Source: Saccharibacillus soli
Lineage (GTDB): Bacteria > Bacillota > Bacilli > Paenibacillales > Paenibacillaceae
Assembly: GCA_002189105.1 (NCBI GenBank)
Contig: NIOB01000007.1
Coordinates: forward strand, 310,001 to 374,000
Direction: 5' to 3'
DNA length: 64,000 nt
Below the pieces are notes generated by a model. That model was not told the origin of the DNA. It did no database searches and worked only from the letters and a program-made list of their open reading frames with translations. Shown in pieces: positions 37,305 through 44,573 of this stretch; the stretch's first letter is position 1, and each line of letters begins with the position of its first letter. The position numbers and the translations under genes are program-made.

Positions 37305-37313
37305 TGATATAAT
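37305..37313 (+). promoter_or_regulatory. Extended -10 promoter for ricA
   Basis: TGATATAAT at 37305-37313 is a perfect extended -10; the -35 is poor (TGGAAT near 37285). Confidence 0.55.
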
Positions 37314-37432
37314 TTTTTATCGTACAAAGGCAGTAGATTTGTGAATAAAGAGAGATGGCGGGAGGCCTTGAATTTCGCATCTCTGGAGATAGAAGAAGCC
37401 AAGCTGGGTAAATAACAAAGGAGGGCTTATCG

Positions 37433-37858
37433 ATGGATAGATCATATACAGAAGCTGGCGCTCCGGTTCTCTGGAACCGTGAAGATATTGTCGCCAAGAC
37501 ACGTGAGCTGGCGGGGTTGATCTCTTCCAGTGAAGAAGTTCGAGTGTTCCAACAGGCGGAACGTCAGATTCAGGGTCATGAACGCATCCAGACGCTGATT
37601 ATCACAATCAAAAAGAAGCAAAAAGAAGTGGTGGCGTTTGAAGCGATGAAAAATACGAAGATGGCGGCGATGATCGAAGCGGAGCTGCGGGAGCTTCAAG
37701 AAGAATTGGATGCAATCCCGATCGTCGGTGACTACCAGGAGGGACAGACCGAAATCAACGATCTGCTCCAGATGGTGATCTCGGCTATTCATTCGACCGT
37801 CTCCGAGAAGATTGCTGTAGAAAGAGGAGCGGATAGCCCGCCGTCTTCCTGCGGCTGA
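37433..37858 (+). CDS. ricA: RicA (YmcA), RNase Y complex subunit
   Basis: A 141-residue all-helical protein of the YlbF/YmcA family. RicA with RicF and RicT forms the Y-complex that modulates RNase Y and development in B. subtilis. 'IVAKTRELAGLISSSEEVRVFQQAE' and 'IPIVGDYQEGQTEINDLLQMV' are the family motifs. One cysteine lies in the C-terminal 'SSCG'; the full complex carries Fe-S clusters. miaB and cotE-mutS, its neighbours in B. subtilis, are not here. GGAGGGCTTATC precedes the ATG. Confidence 0.88.
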   Translation: MDRSYTEAGAPVLWNREDIVAKTRELAGLISSSEEVRVFQQAERQIQGHERIQTLIITIKKKQKEVVAFEAMKNTKMAAMIEAELRELQEELDAIPIVGDYQEGQTEINDLLQMVISAIHSTVSEKIAVERGADSPPSSCG

Positions 37859-37876
37859 ACCGGCGCAAGCCGACAA

Positions 37877-37905
37877 GGCGCGGACGATCGTCTCCGCGTC
37901 TTTTG
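37877..37905 (+). terminator. Possible terminator after ricA
   Basis: GGCGCGGACGA and TCGTCTCCGCGTC can pair with a bulge, followed by TCTTTTGG. The T-run is weak. Confidence 0.4.
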
Positions 37906-37946
37906 GTTATGTAAAAAACCGTGATGATAACAAAGGAGCGGACCGA

Positions 37947-39029
37947 ATGGACAGCGATCGGATCAGCGAGCAAGAACGCCTGGTAAATGTAAGTCAGCCG
38001 GATCTGCTGCCGCGAGAGCTGCTGAAGCGTGGCGATCCCTTAGAGTGGCGTATTGAAGCCTATCTATGCGAAGCCGATTGGTCAATGGTTGAAGACCGAG
38101 ATCAGCGACCTGCCGCTCTGCTGGGCTGCCTGCGGATTGGTGCGGAAGAGGCCGAATTCGTGAACGCGGCTGTAAATGAATGGAACAGGCAGGGAGTGTC
38201 CCGACTTCTGCGTTTGCTGACGGCAGCTTGCGAGCAGCAGCATAAGCAGGGCGTGCGGCGGCTGGTTGCCTATGCGGGGAATTGGGAGTCAGAGCTGATT
38301 AATGTCTACCAGCGCGCCGGTTTTCGCATCATTGCGGTGGAGCCGGATTATTATCAGGATTGTTGGTCACAGTCTGTGCGGCATGGAGAAGTCCTCCGAG
38401 CTGATCGTCTGATGCTGGAACGTCTGGCTTCCCAGCGGGAGAAGGCGGAAGGAGACTTGCTCCGATCGACAGAGCGGGAACAGCAAGACGTCGATGCCGC
38501 GCCGATCATTCGCCGAATTGAGCTGCGTGACAGTCGGGGATTGTTAACGATGAAAAAACAGCTGGACCGTGAGACGACCTCCATGTTATTTGAACCGGGA
38601 GAACGTCGTATGACCGAAGGCGATCAACTGGAGCAGATTCGGATTCTGCTGCGCAGCCCCAACTCCCTGATCTGGGTGGCAGAATCACACGGGGAGATTG
38701 TAGGGTATCTGGAGGCTTCGGGCGGCAAGGTTCGACGTAATCAGCATACCGTGTACGTTGTGATCGGCATTTTGGAGAAGTATACCGGTTATGGACTGGG
38801 GCGTCAGCTATTTGAACATTTATTTGAGTGGGCGTCCAGGCGGCATATTCTGCGTGCAGAATTGACGGTGCAAGCGCCCAATCAACGCGCATACCGTCTG
38901 TACCGTTCGATGGGGTTCAAATTGGAAGGGATTCTGCGTGGTGCGCTCGTGATTGAAGGCGAGCCTGTAGATCTCTATCAGATGGGATGCGACCTGAGGA
39001 GAATTGAGCGGATCAGGGTTGACAAATAA
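37947..39029 (+). CDS. Tandem GNAT-fold acetyltransferase
   Basis: A 360-residue protein made of two GNAT halves. The C-terminal half (about 190-355) is canonical: 'LIWVAESHGEIVGYLEA', 'EKYTGYGLGRQLFEHL' (acetyl-CoA loop, Gly-rich) and 'NQRAYRLYRSMGFKLEG'. The N-terminal half (about 30-150) keeps the fold signs 'VNEWNRQGVSRLLRLLTAA' and 'VYQRAGFRIIAVEPDY' but lacks a clean R/Q-x-x-G-x-G/A loop. It may be a degenerate structural domain. AAAGGAGCG precedes the ATG. The substrate is unknown. The -35 of the next operon lies inside its last codons. Confidence 0.8.
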   Translation: MDSDRISEQERLVNVSQPDLLPRELLKRGDPLEWRIEAYLCEADWSMVEDRDQRPAALLGCLRIGAEEAEFVNAAVNEWNRQGVSRLLRLLTAACEQQHKQGVRRLVAYAGNWESELINVYQRAGFRIIAVEPDYYQDCWSQSVRHGEVLRADRLMLERLASQREKAEGDLLRSTEREQQDVDAAPIIRRIELRDSRGLLTMKKQLDRETTSMLFEPGERRMTEGDQLEQIRILLRSPNSLIWVAESHGEIVGYLEASGGKVRRNQHTVYVVIGILEKYTGYGLGRQLFEHLFEWASRRHILRAELTVQAPNQRAYRLYRSMGFKLEGILRGALVIEGEPVDLYQMGCDLRRIERIRVDK

Positions 39030-39046
39030 ATCGAGTGTGTCATAAT
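39019..39046 (+). promoter_or_regulatory. Promoter of the NAD-salvage operon
   Basis: Perfect TTGACA (39019-39024, inside the end of the GNAT gene), 16-base spacer, CATAAT (39041-39046). Predicted start is near 39053. Confidence 0.75.
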
Positions 39047-39057
39047 GATAATATCAT
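39045..39057. promoter_or_regulatory. 13-bp palindrome over the promoter, candidate NrtR operator
   Basis: ATGATA-A-TATCAT is a perfect palindrome with one central base. It overlaps the last two bases of the -10 and the predicted start site, where a repressor would block transcription. The first gene downstream encodes an NrtR-type Nudix regulator, so autoregulation is the natural inference. Confidence 0.55.
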
Positions 39058-39096
39058 ATTCAGAACTTGCATAACTGATTTTATCAAAAAGCTGCG

Positions 39097-39909
39097 ATGG
39101 TGATGCTGATGAGCGAGCAAAACGAAAAACATGTACAGGAAGAACAAAATGAACAAGTCCAGTACGATGCAAAAAAGTACCGGACTCCTGATGGAGCGCC
39201 TGCGGACATCGTGATGTTCACGTTGACCAAGCGCGAGCGCAAGACGGTGACCAAGACTTTGCCGCTGCGCGAGCTTCGCGTGATGCTGATTCGCCGACGC
39301 GCATGGCCTTATGCAGGGAAATGGGCACTGCCGGGCGGGTTCTCGCGTGATGATGAATCGCTGTACGAGACGGCTATGCGGGAACTCAAGGAAGAAACAG
39401 GTGTTGTCGGACGTCACCTGGAATACTTGAGCGTTTACAGCAAGCCGGGGCGTGACCCTAGAGGCTGGATCATCTCCCATGCTTTTTTTGCGCTGGTGGA
39501 AGAAGAAGTCTTGGAGAAACGCCAGGCTGCCGACGATGCCGAAGAAGTGGGATTGTTCACAATCGAAGAGGCGCTGGATGAATTGGATCTGGGCTTCGAC
39601 CACCGGGATATTATTGCGGATGCTTACCGGAGAATTCAGGAGAAGATGCTTCAAACGACCATTGCACGCAAGTTTTTACCGCAGGAGTTCACACTCAGTG
39701 AGTTGTATCAGGTCATTAAGGCGGTTGTACCGGATTTTGAGGAGCCCAACTTCATCCGCAAGATTACTTCAACGCGCAGTCGCAAGGGAATTCTTGAAGA
39801 AGTTCGGGATGAACAAGGCGTTCCGGTCAGTTCGAATCAATATTCGCAGCGGCCCGCCCAATTGTATCGTTTCCTGGACAATGTTCCGCGTTTGTCTATC
39901 TACTCGTAA
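39097..39909 (+). CDS. nrtR: Nudix-domain regulator/hydrolase, NrtR-like
   Basis: A 270-residue protein: a charged N-terminal arm (about 1-35), a Nudix domain (about 36-185) and a C-terminal winged-helix-like domain (about 190-265). NrtR proteins are ADP-ribose-sensing repressors of NAD genes. The Nudix box is intact ('GGFSRDDESLYETAMRELKE' then ETGV), so it may still hydrolyse ADP-ribose. The C-terminal 'FTLSELYQVIKAVV' plus 'NFIRKI' is typical of the DNA-binding half. Starts at 39097, 39103 and 39109 are all possible and none has a strong Shine-Dalgarno. It heads an operon with pncA and pncB. Confidence 0.8.
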   Translation: MVMLMSEQNEKHVQEEQNEQVQYDAKKYRTPDGAPADIVMFTLTKRERKTVTKTLPLRELRVMLIRRRAWPYAGKWALPGGFSRDDESLYETAMRELKEETGVVGRHLEYLSVYSKPGRDPRGWIISHAFFALVEEEVLEKRQAADDAEEVGLFTIEEALDELDLGFDHRDIIADAYRRIQEKMLQTTIARKFLPQEFTLSELYQVIKAVVPDFEEPNFIRKITSTRSRKGILEEVRDEQGVPVSSNQYSQRPAQLYRFLDNVPRLSIYS

Positions 39910-39950
39910 AGGTACGGCTGGATTCCACTCGTGTACAAGGAGGCGTCTGA

Positions 39951-40490
39951 ATGAAAGCTCTGATCGTCATTGACTATACGTATGATTTTGTGAACGGCAG
40001 TCTGCCTGTTGGAGAACCTGCTGTAGCGATCGAGAATCGAATCGTCGAACTGACCGAGCAATTTGTCGCAAACGGAGATTATACGGTGATGGCTGTGGAT
40101 CTGCACGAGGCCAACGATCCTTATCATCCCGAGAGCAAGCTGTTTCCGCCGCACAATATTCGGGGAACCTCCGGAAGAGAGTTATTCGGCAGGCTCCAAA
40201 ATGTGTATAAACAACATGAGACGGATATCTATTGGATGGACAAGACAAGATACAGTGCCTTTGCGGGTACAGATTTGGCGATTCGCCTGCGAGCAAGAGG
40301 AATTACCAAGGTTCATCTGATTGGCGTATGCACAGACATTTGTGTTCTGCACACGGCCGTGGATGCGTATAATTTAGGCTTTGGGATTACGATCCACCAA
40401 GATGCGGTCGCAAGCTTTAATGCAGCGGGACATGATTGGGCATTGGGACATTTTGAGAGCAGTCTGGGAGCAGCAGTCGTTACGGGTTAA
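39951..40490 (+). CDS. pncA: Cysteine hydrolase, probable nicotinamidase
   Basis: A 179-residue isochorismatase-like hydrolase. Nicotinamidase converts nicotinamide to nicotinate. The catalytic triad is visible: Asp in 'LIVIDYTYDFV' (about residue 8), Lys in 'WMDKTRYSAF' (about 99) and Cys in 'GVCTDICVLHTA'. Metal-site residues lie in 'VDLHEANDPYHPES'. It sits between the NrtR-like regulator and pncB, which supports nicotinamide as substrate over isochorismate. AAGGAGGCGTC precedes the ATG. Confidence 0.88.
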   Translation: MKALIVIDYTYDFVNGSLPVGEPAVAIENRIVELTEQFVANGDYTVMAVDLHEANDPYHPESKLFPPHNIRGTSGRELFGRLQNVYKQHETDIYWMDKTRYSAFAGTDLAIRLRARGITKVHLIGVCTDICVLHTAVDAYNLGFGITIHQDAVASFNAAGHDWALGHFESSLGAAVVTG

Positions 40491-40516
40491 GGATTCCGTG
40501 CGCTTAAAGCCCCATA

Positions 40517-40549
40517 TTCGAAAAGCCGCCGGCGGCCGCATCTTTCGAA
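40517..40549. repeat. Nested inverted repeat between pncA and pncB
   Basis: TTCGAAA (40517-40523) and TTTCGAA (40543-40549) flank a GC-rich inner palindrome GCCGCCGGCGGC. It can form an mRNA hairpin in the 111-base gap. There is no T-run after it. It may be a processing or partial attenuation site. Confidence 0.6.
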
Positions 40550-40601
40550 GAACAGGCGAAGTGCGGTCAGCAGCCGGTGTGGGATTGAAGGAGGAGACGG
40601 T

Positions 40602-42068
40602 ATGGAGACGTCAGGTATGGCTTTACATACGGACAAATATCAGATCAACATGATGTATGCGCATTGGATGCATGGAACGCACAAGCACCGCGCAGTATTT
40701 GAAGCTTATTTCCGCACCCTGCCATTCGGCAACGGGTATGCGGTCTTTGCAGGTCTTGAGCGAATCGTCGATTATGTATCGAATCTGCGTTTTCATGAGG
40801 ACGATCTGCGTTATCTGGCCGAGCAGGAAGAGAATTACGATCCGCGTTTTCTGGAGGAACTCCGGACGTTTCGCTTCAGCGGTCATATTCATTCCATGCG
40901 TGAAGGAGCCATCGTCTTCCCGAATGAACCGCTGGTGCGTGTAGAAGGGAGCATCTTTGAAGCCCAACTGATTGAGACGGCACTGCTGAACTTCATGAAC
41001 TTCCAGACGCTCATTGCAACCAAAGCAGCCCGGATCAAGCAGGCGGCGGATGGCGACACGCTGCTGGAGTTCGGTACACGCCGGGCACAGGAAGCAGATG
41101 CTGCCGTGTGGGGCGCACGCTCCGCTTATCTGGCAGGGTTCCATGCGACATCGAATATGATGGCAGGCAAGCGCTTTGGCATCCCAACCAAAGGTACACA
41201 CGCCCATTCCTGGGTGCAGAGCTTCCCGAGTGAGCAGGAGGCGTTTGACAAATATGCTGAGGTGCTGCCGGATGGTTCGACGCTGTTGGTGGATACCTTC
41301 GATACGCTGCACAGTGGAGTTCCACATGCCATTCGCACAGCCAAGCAGTTGGAGGAGCGCGGCAAACGTCTGAACTCCATCCGACTGGACAGCGGAGACC
41401 TTGCGTATCTGTCTATTGAAGCCCGCAAGATGCTGGATGAAGCGGGGCTGGATTATGTGAAGATCGTCGCGTCGAATGACCTGGACGAGAATACAATCAC
41501 CGAGCTGAAAATGCAGGATGCCCGCATCGATATTTGGGGCGTGGGCACACAGCTGATTACGGCACACGATCAACCTTCGCTGGGCGGTGTCTACAAGCTG
41601 GTGGAGCGCGAGGTGGACGGCAAGATGGAGCCAACGATCAAGATCTCGGCCAATCCGGAGAAAGTGACAACACCGGGCAAGAAAGACGTATACCGGATCA
41701 TCGACCGGGGGACCGGCAAGGCAGTGGCCGATTATATCTGTTTCCCGGATGAACCGGAACCGCGTGAAGGCAGCCAGCTCAAGCTGTTCAACCCGCTGCA
41801 TACGTACATTCGTCGTTATGTCAAAAATTACGACGCACAGCCGATGCTGGTGCCGATCTTTGAAGATGGACGCCTTGTGTATGAACTGCCTACGCTGGAT
41901 GAAGCTCGTGATTACCATGCTTCGCAGCTCAAGCAGTTCTGGCCGCAGTATCTGCGGAAGCTGAATCCGGAGATTTACCGGGTCAACATCAGCGAGAAAG
42001 CCTGGAATCTCAAGCAGGGGCTGATCGATCGGTATATGGAAGAAAACGAAGCGCCGCAGGAAGGGTAA
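40602..42068 (+). CDS. pncB: Nicotinate phosphoribosyltransferase
   Basis: Joins nicotinate and PRPP to give nicotinate mononucleotide, feeding NAD synthesis. The 488-residue protein begins 'LHTDKYQINMMYAHWMHG' and carries 'LLEFGTRRAQEADAAVWGAR' (about 149-168), the phosphorylated-His region 'GTHAHSWVQSF' (about 204-214) and 'SIRLDSGDLAYLS' (about 263-275). GGAGGAGACGG precedes the ATG. It is the last gene of the nrtR-pncA-pncB operon; an AT-rich island starts directly after it. Confidence 0.95.
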   Translation: METSGMALHTDKYQINMMYAHWMHGTHKHRAVFEAYFRTLPFGNGYAVFAGLERIVDYVSNLRFHEDDLRYLAEQEENYDPRFLEELRTFRFSGHIHSMREGAIVFPNEPLVRVEGSIFEAQLIETALLNFMNFQTLIATKAARIKQAADGDTLLEFGTRRAQEADAAVWGARSAYLAGFHATSNMMAGKRFGIPTKGTHAHSWVQSFPSEQEAFDKYAEVLPDGSTLLVDTFDTLHSGVPHAIRTAKQLEERGKRLNSIRLDSGDLAYLSIEARKMLDEAGLDYVKIVASNDLDENTITELKMQDARIDIWGVGTQLITAHDQPSLGGVYKLVEREVDGKMEPTIKISANPEKVTTPGKKDVYRIIDRGTGKAVADYICFPDEPEPREGSQLKLFNPLHTYIRRYVKNYDAQPMLVPIFEDGRLVYELPTLDEARDYHASQLKQFWPQYLRKLNPEIYRVNISEKAWNLKQGLIDRYMEENEAPQEG

Positions 42069-42859
42069 CTGCGGCTTTCTTTAATAAATGCCCGTAGTAC
42101 TTTTAAAACCTTAAACAATACGTCTTCTCTGAATAACAGCTCTTTTCACAAAGAGATAAGTTTGGATAAAGGCCTACACTTACAGAGCTTGACCGGCTTC
42201 CGTATACATTCGGCATATTGTTTGTAGTTTTTCAATAGCTGTTTAGCTAAGATTTTTAAAAATTATTAATTTAACGAATAATGCCTCAATCAAAGTTTAG
42301 GAGTTACAACAAAGTCGGCTTAGAAAGATTCGGTGACTTAGTGTGAAAAAACTATTTCGTCATTCATCTCTGATAAATACTTGATCCAAAGCCCATAGGA
42401 CGTTATTGCGATTGCTTGTTATTAGCGTCCTACCAATTTCACCGAATGAGGGAGTAATTTTCTTGGCAAGTGAGTGAATGAGCAGGAGAGATTCGCTTTT
42501 GAGTAGTGGTAAGAACCAAGATGCTTAAAATGTATAAGTAAACACACCTTTTAAAATAGATTCATAATTTTACAACAAAGGATTTCAGATTTATACCCTC
42601 TGTAAATGTAGTCGTGCTTCAAAATTCAACTTGCGATAGTGTATTTAAGAAATCCCTGGATTCGGTAGTTTAGAATATATGCTATGCTTCATGAAATTCA
42701 AAGGGAATTATGCAGAGATATTTCTACTGCCAGTTTGCTACCCAAAGAGTTGAAAATAAATTTAGATGTTTATAATTGGATGTTGATTTTAATTTACTTC
42801 TTTTAAGTTTCAGCAGAATAGATTTGTTGAATTATTGTAAAGGAGAGAAATGATTTGAA
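42069..42859 (+). other. AT-rich region between pncB and the RES gene
   Basis: About 790 bases much richer in A and T than the flanking genes, with stop codons in all frames and no transposase, tRNA or clear terminator. One short open frame (42684-42806) lies near its end. No clear direct repeats were found at the edges. It looks like acquired or decaying sequence brought in with the RES gene. Confidence 0.7.
42684..42806 (+). CDS. Possible 40-codon ORF before the RES gene
   Basis: ATG 42684 to TAA 42804-42806 encodes 40 residues: a polar start (MLHEIQRELCRD), 'SLLPKELKINLDVYNW', and a hydrophobic end (LILIYFF). There is no Shine-Dalgarno. Its amino acid make-up looks protein-like, but this may be chance or a gene remnant. 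It ends 53 bases before the RES gene. It is not recognised. Confidence 0.2.
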   Translation: MLHEIQRELCRDISTASLLPKELKINLDVYNWMLILIYFF

Positions 42860-44146
42860 ATGAAATATAAGAAGCAATGCGTTACTTGTATAGAGTGTAC
42901 TGGTTTAGTTGAATCTTTATATTACAACGCAGTTAAAATCAAAGATTTAACTTCTGTGTCGATTCACATAGTAGGTTACAACCTCCTTACAGAGTACAAA
43001 TGTACACATTGTTATAGGATTTTAAAAACCGGTGATTTATATTTCAATGATGATTCTGAATACGCTATGTTCATTGAAGCAGCTTCCATAACAATTGCAT
43101 TTAAACTTTCAAGAGAGATATATTGCTGCGGTAATTGTGATGGATATGATTTAGAAAGACACGTATACAATGTAAATAAAAATGAACCGCATAATTTAAT
43201 AGCAGAAGATAAATACGGAACACACATTGCCTCATTTTTAGCAGAAAATTATGTGCCTGAACACATGTTTGATGCTTTTTCTAAATTGCTTGTTTGTCAG
43301 GGGTGCGCATTTGGAACACCAGACTATCCATATGACAGAGGTGATAATCTCAAATTTGATATATATGATAAAATATACTTCCAGGAGGAATTAGATACAT
43401 TTTGGGGGAGAAACGTTATACGATTTGCAAATAAATTTGATATCTTGATCGGTGAAGCAGAACTTGAGGAATTTAGAGAGTTCCTCAAGAATAAGCCAAT
43501 GCTAGCTTTGATGCACCAAACTGGAAAAAAGCTTTATGATGCAGTGATGAAAAATTTTGCGTTGGAAGATTGTGTAGTAGTCTCAAGGGATGAAATTCTT
43601 TTCAGGGGAAGAGTAAGATATAGAGATCAACCCGCATACTTAACGAATCAATTAAAAAGTCCTCCTCTTGGAAAGTCAAGTCATGGTAGATACAATTCTA
43701 TTGGGAGTTCAGTATTGTATTGTTGTGATACAAAAGAGGCATTGCCTTATGAACTCCACCCCAGTAATGGGCAGATAATCGATATTATAGTATTTAAAAC
43801 TAATAAAGAGTTCAGATTATTTGATATGAATAGTGCTTTTGAAAAATTTGAAGGATTCGTAGCTTCGCCGAATTTAGAAAATAATCTCTTGAAGCAAGAA
43901 TACCTGTTGACAAACTTTATATCTTCATGCTGTGAAGATGTTGGTTATGAGGGCATTAAATATAGCGGTGTCGGTAATAATAGCATGGATTACTGGAATT
44001 ACGCACTTTTTGTAAATGAAAAAATTTGGGATTTTGTCAGTGTGAATAGGGAGATAGAGCAGTATGAGATTGGAGTTACCTATAATAAGGTAGATTATAG
44101 GTGTAAGACTTTCGATGAAATGTTAAACTTTTTAACTGAAAATTAA
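42860..44146 (+). CDS. Cysteine-rich protein with C-terminal RES domain
   Basis: A 428-residue protein with base composition and codon use unlike the rest of the window (AT-rich, many AAT/ATA/TTA codons). The N-terminal half has Cys groups at 7/10/13, 48/51, 89/90/93 and 146/149, which suggests zinc ribbons. The C-terminal part (about 240-385) reads as a RES domain: 'ILFRGRVRYRD' (Arg249), 'SVLYCCDTKEALPYE' (Tyr287, Glu298) and 'VGYEGIKYSGVG' (Ser369). RES proteins such as MbcT degrade NAD+. No Xre/MbcA-type antitoxin gene is adjacent. ATG 42860 lies unusually far (14 bases) from GGAG. The RES call rests on motif reading only. Confidence 0.65.
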   Translation: MKYKKQCVTCIECTGLVESLYYNAVKIKDLTSVSIHIVGYNLLTEYKCTHCYRILKTGDLYFNDDSEYAMFIEAASITIAFKLSREIYCCGNCDGYDLERHVYNVNKNEPHNLIAEDKYGTHIASFLAENYVPEHMFDAFSKLLVCQGCAFGTPDYPYDRGDNLKFDIYDKIYFQEELDTFWGRNVIRFANKFDILIGEAELEEFREFLKNKPMLALMHQTGKKLYDAVMKNFALEDCVVVSRDEILFRGRVRYRDQPAYLTNQLKSPPLGKSSHGRYNSIGSSVLYCCDTKEALPYELHPSNGQIIDIIVFKTNKEFRLFDMNSAFEKFEGFVASPNLENNLLKQEYLLTNFISSCCEDVGYEGIKYSGVGNNSMDYWNYALFVNEKIWDFVSVNREIEQYEIGVTYNKVDYRCKTFDEMLNFLTEN

Positions 44147-44368
44147 TTTTTATAGACTTTTGAGATTAAGCAATACAGTCTTAGGCAATCGTATTCAGCC
44201 TGTAAAATTTACGAAATATTGTGATGATATTCTTGAGTCTTGTAAGCCCTTTGTCGTTTTTTCATGATCTATCTATATAGTTTTTTCTTTGTGAAAAAAT
44301 CCAAGATAAATCTAACGTGTATGAGGTTATCTACATAAAACATATTTCAGGTCAAATGAAGTGTTGTC

Positions 44369-44406
44369 AAAAAAGCGGGCATTCCTTAAAGGAATCCCGC
44401 TTTTTT
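44369..44406 (+). terminator. Intrinsic terminator before the oxidoreductase operon
   Basis: AAAAAAGCGGG-C-ATTCCTT and AGGAAT-C-CCGCTTTTTT form a long stem with A-run and T-run, so it could work in both directions. Confidence 0.92.
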
Positions 44407-44503
44407 GCAGTTGTAAGCTGAAATGAAACCAGCGCGCAGGTACGTGGTTAAGGCAAATCAGAAGTCAATAAAGCCATATAGGTATGCTACTCCATTTGAC
44501 CTT

Positions 44504-44519
44504 GTGATATTTGTTACAG
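44504..44519. promoter_or_regulatory. FNR/Rex-like redox operator
   Basis: TGTGATATTTGTTACA matches the FNR/CRP palindrome TGTGA-N6-TCACA at 9 of 10 positions. With one flanking base it also resembles the Rex operator TTGTGA-N6-TCACAA. A weak -10, TAAATT at 44541-44546, would place the box centre about 41.5 bases before the start, the position typical of FNR activation. Confidence 0.5.
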
Positions 44520-44573
44520 TGACACCCCCTGTAAATTGTTAAATTTAAAACAAAATACGGAGGGGGAAAAACT

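Larger units (their letters stand above)
44147..44573 (+). other. Intergenic region before the ferredoxin oxidoreductase genes
   Basis: The first 220 bases are AT-rich like the RES gene and appear empty. A strong terminator (44369-44406), an FNR/Rex-like box (44504-44519) and the putative promoter of the oxidoreductase genes follow. Confidence 0.7.

Noticed and set aside
42069-44368. Prophage, integron or insertion sequence carrying the RES gene
   Set aside because: No integrase, transposase, terminal repeats or tRNA target could be seen; only the base composition suggests transfer.
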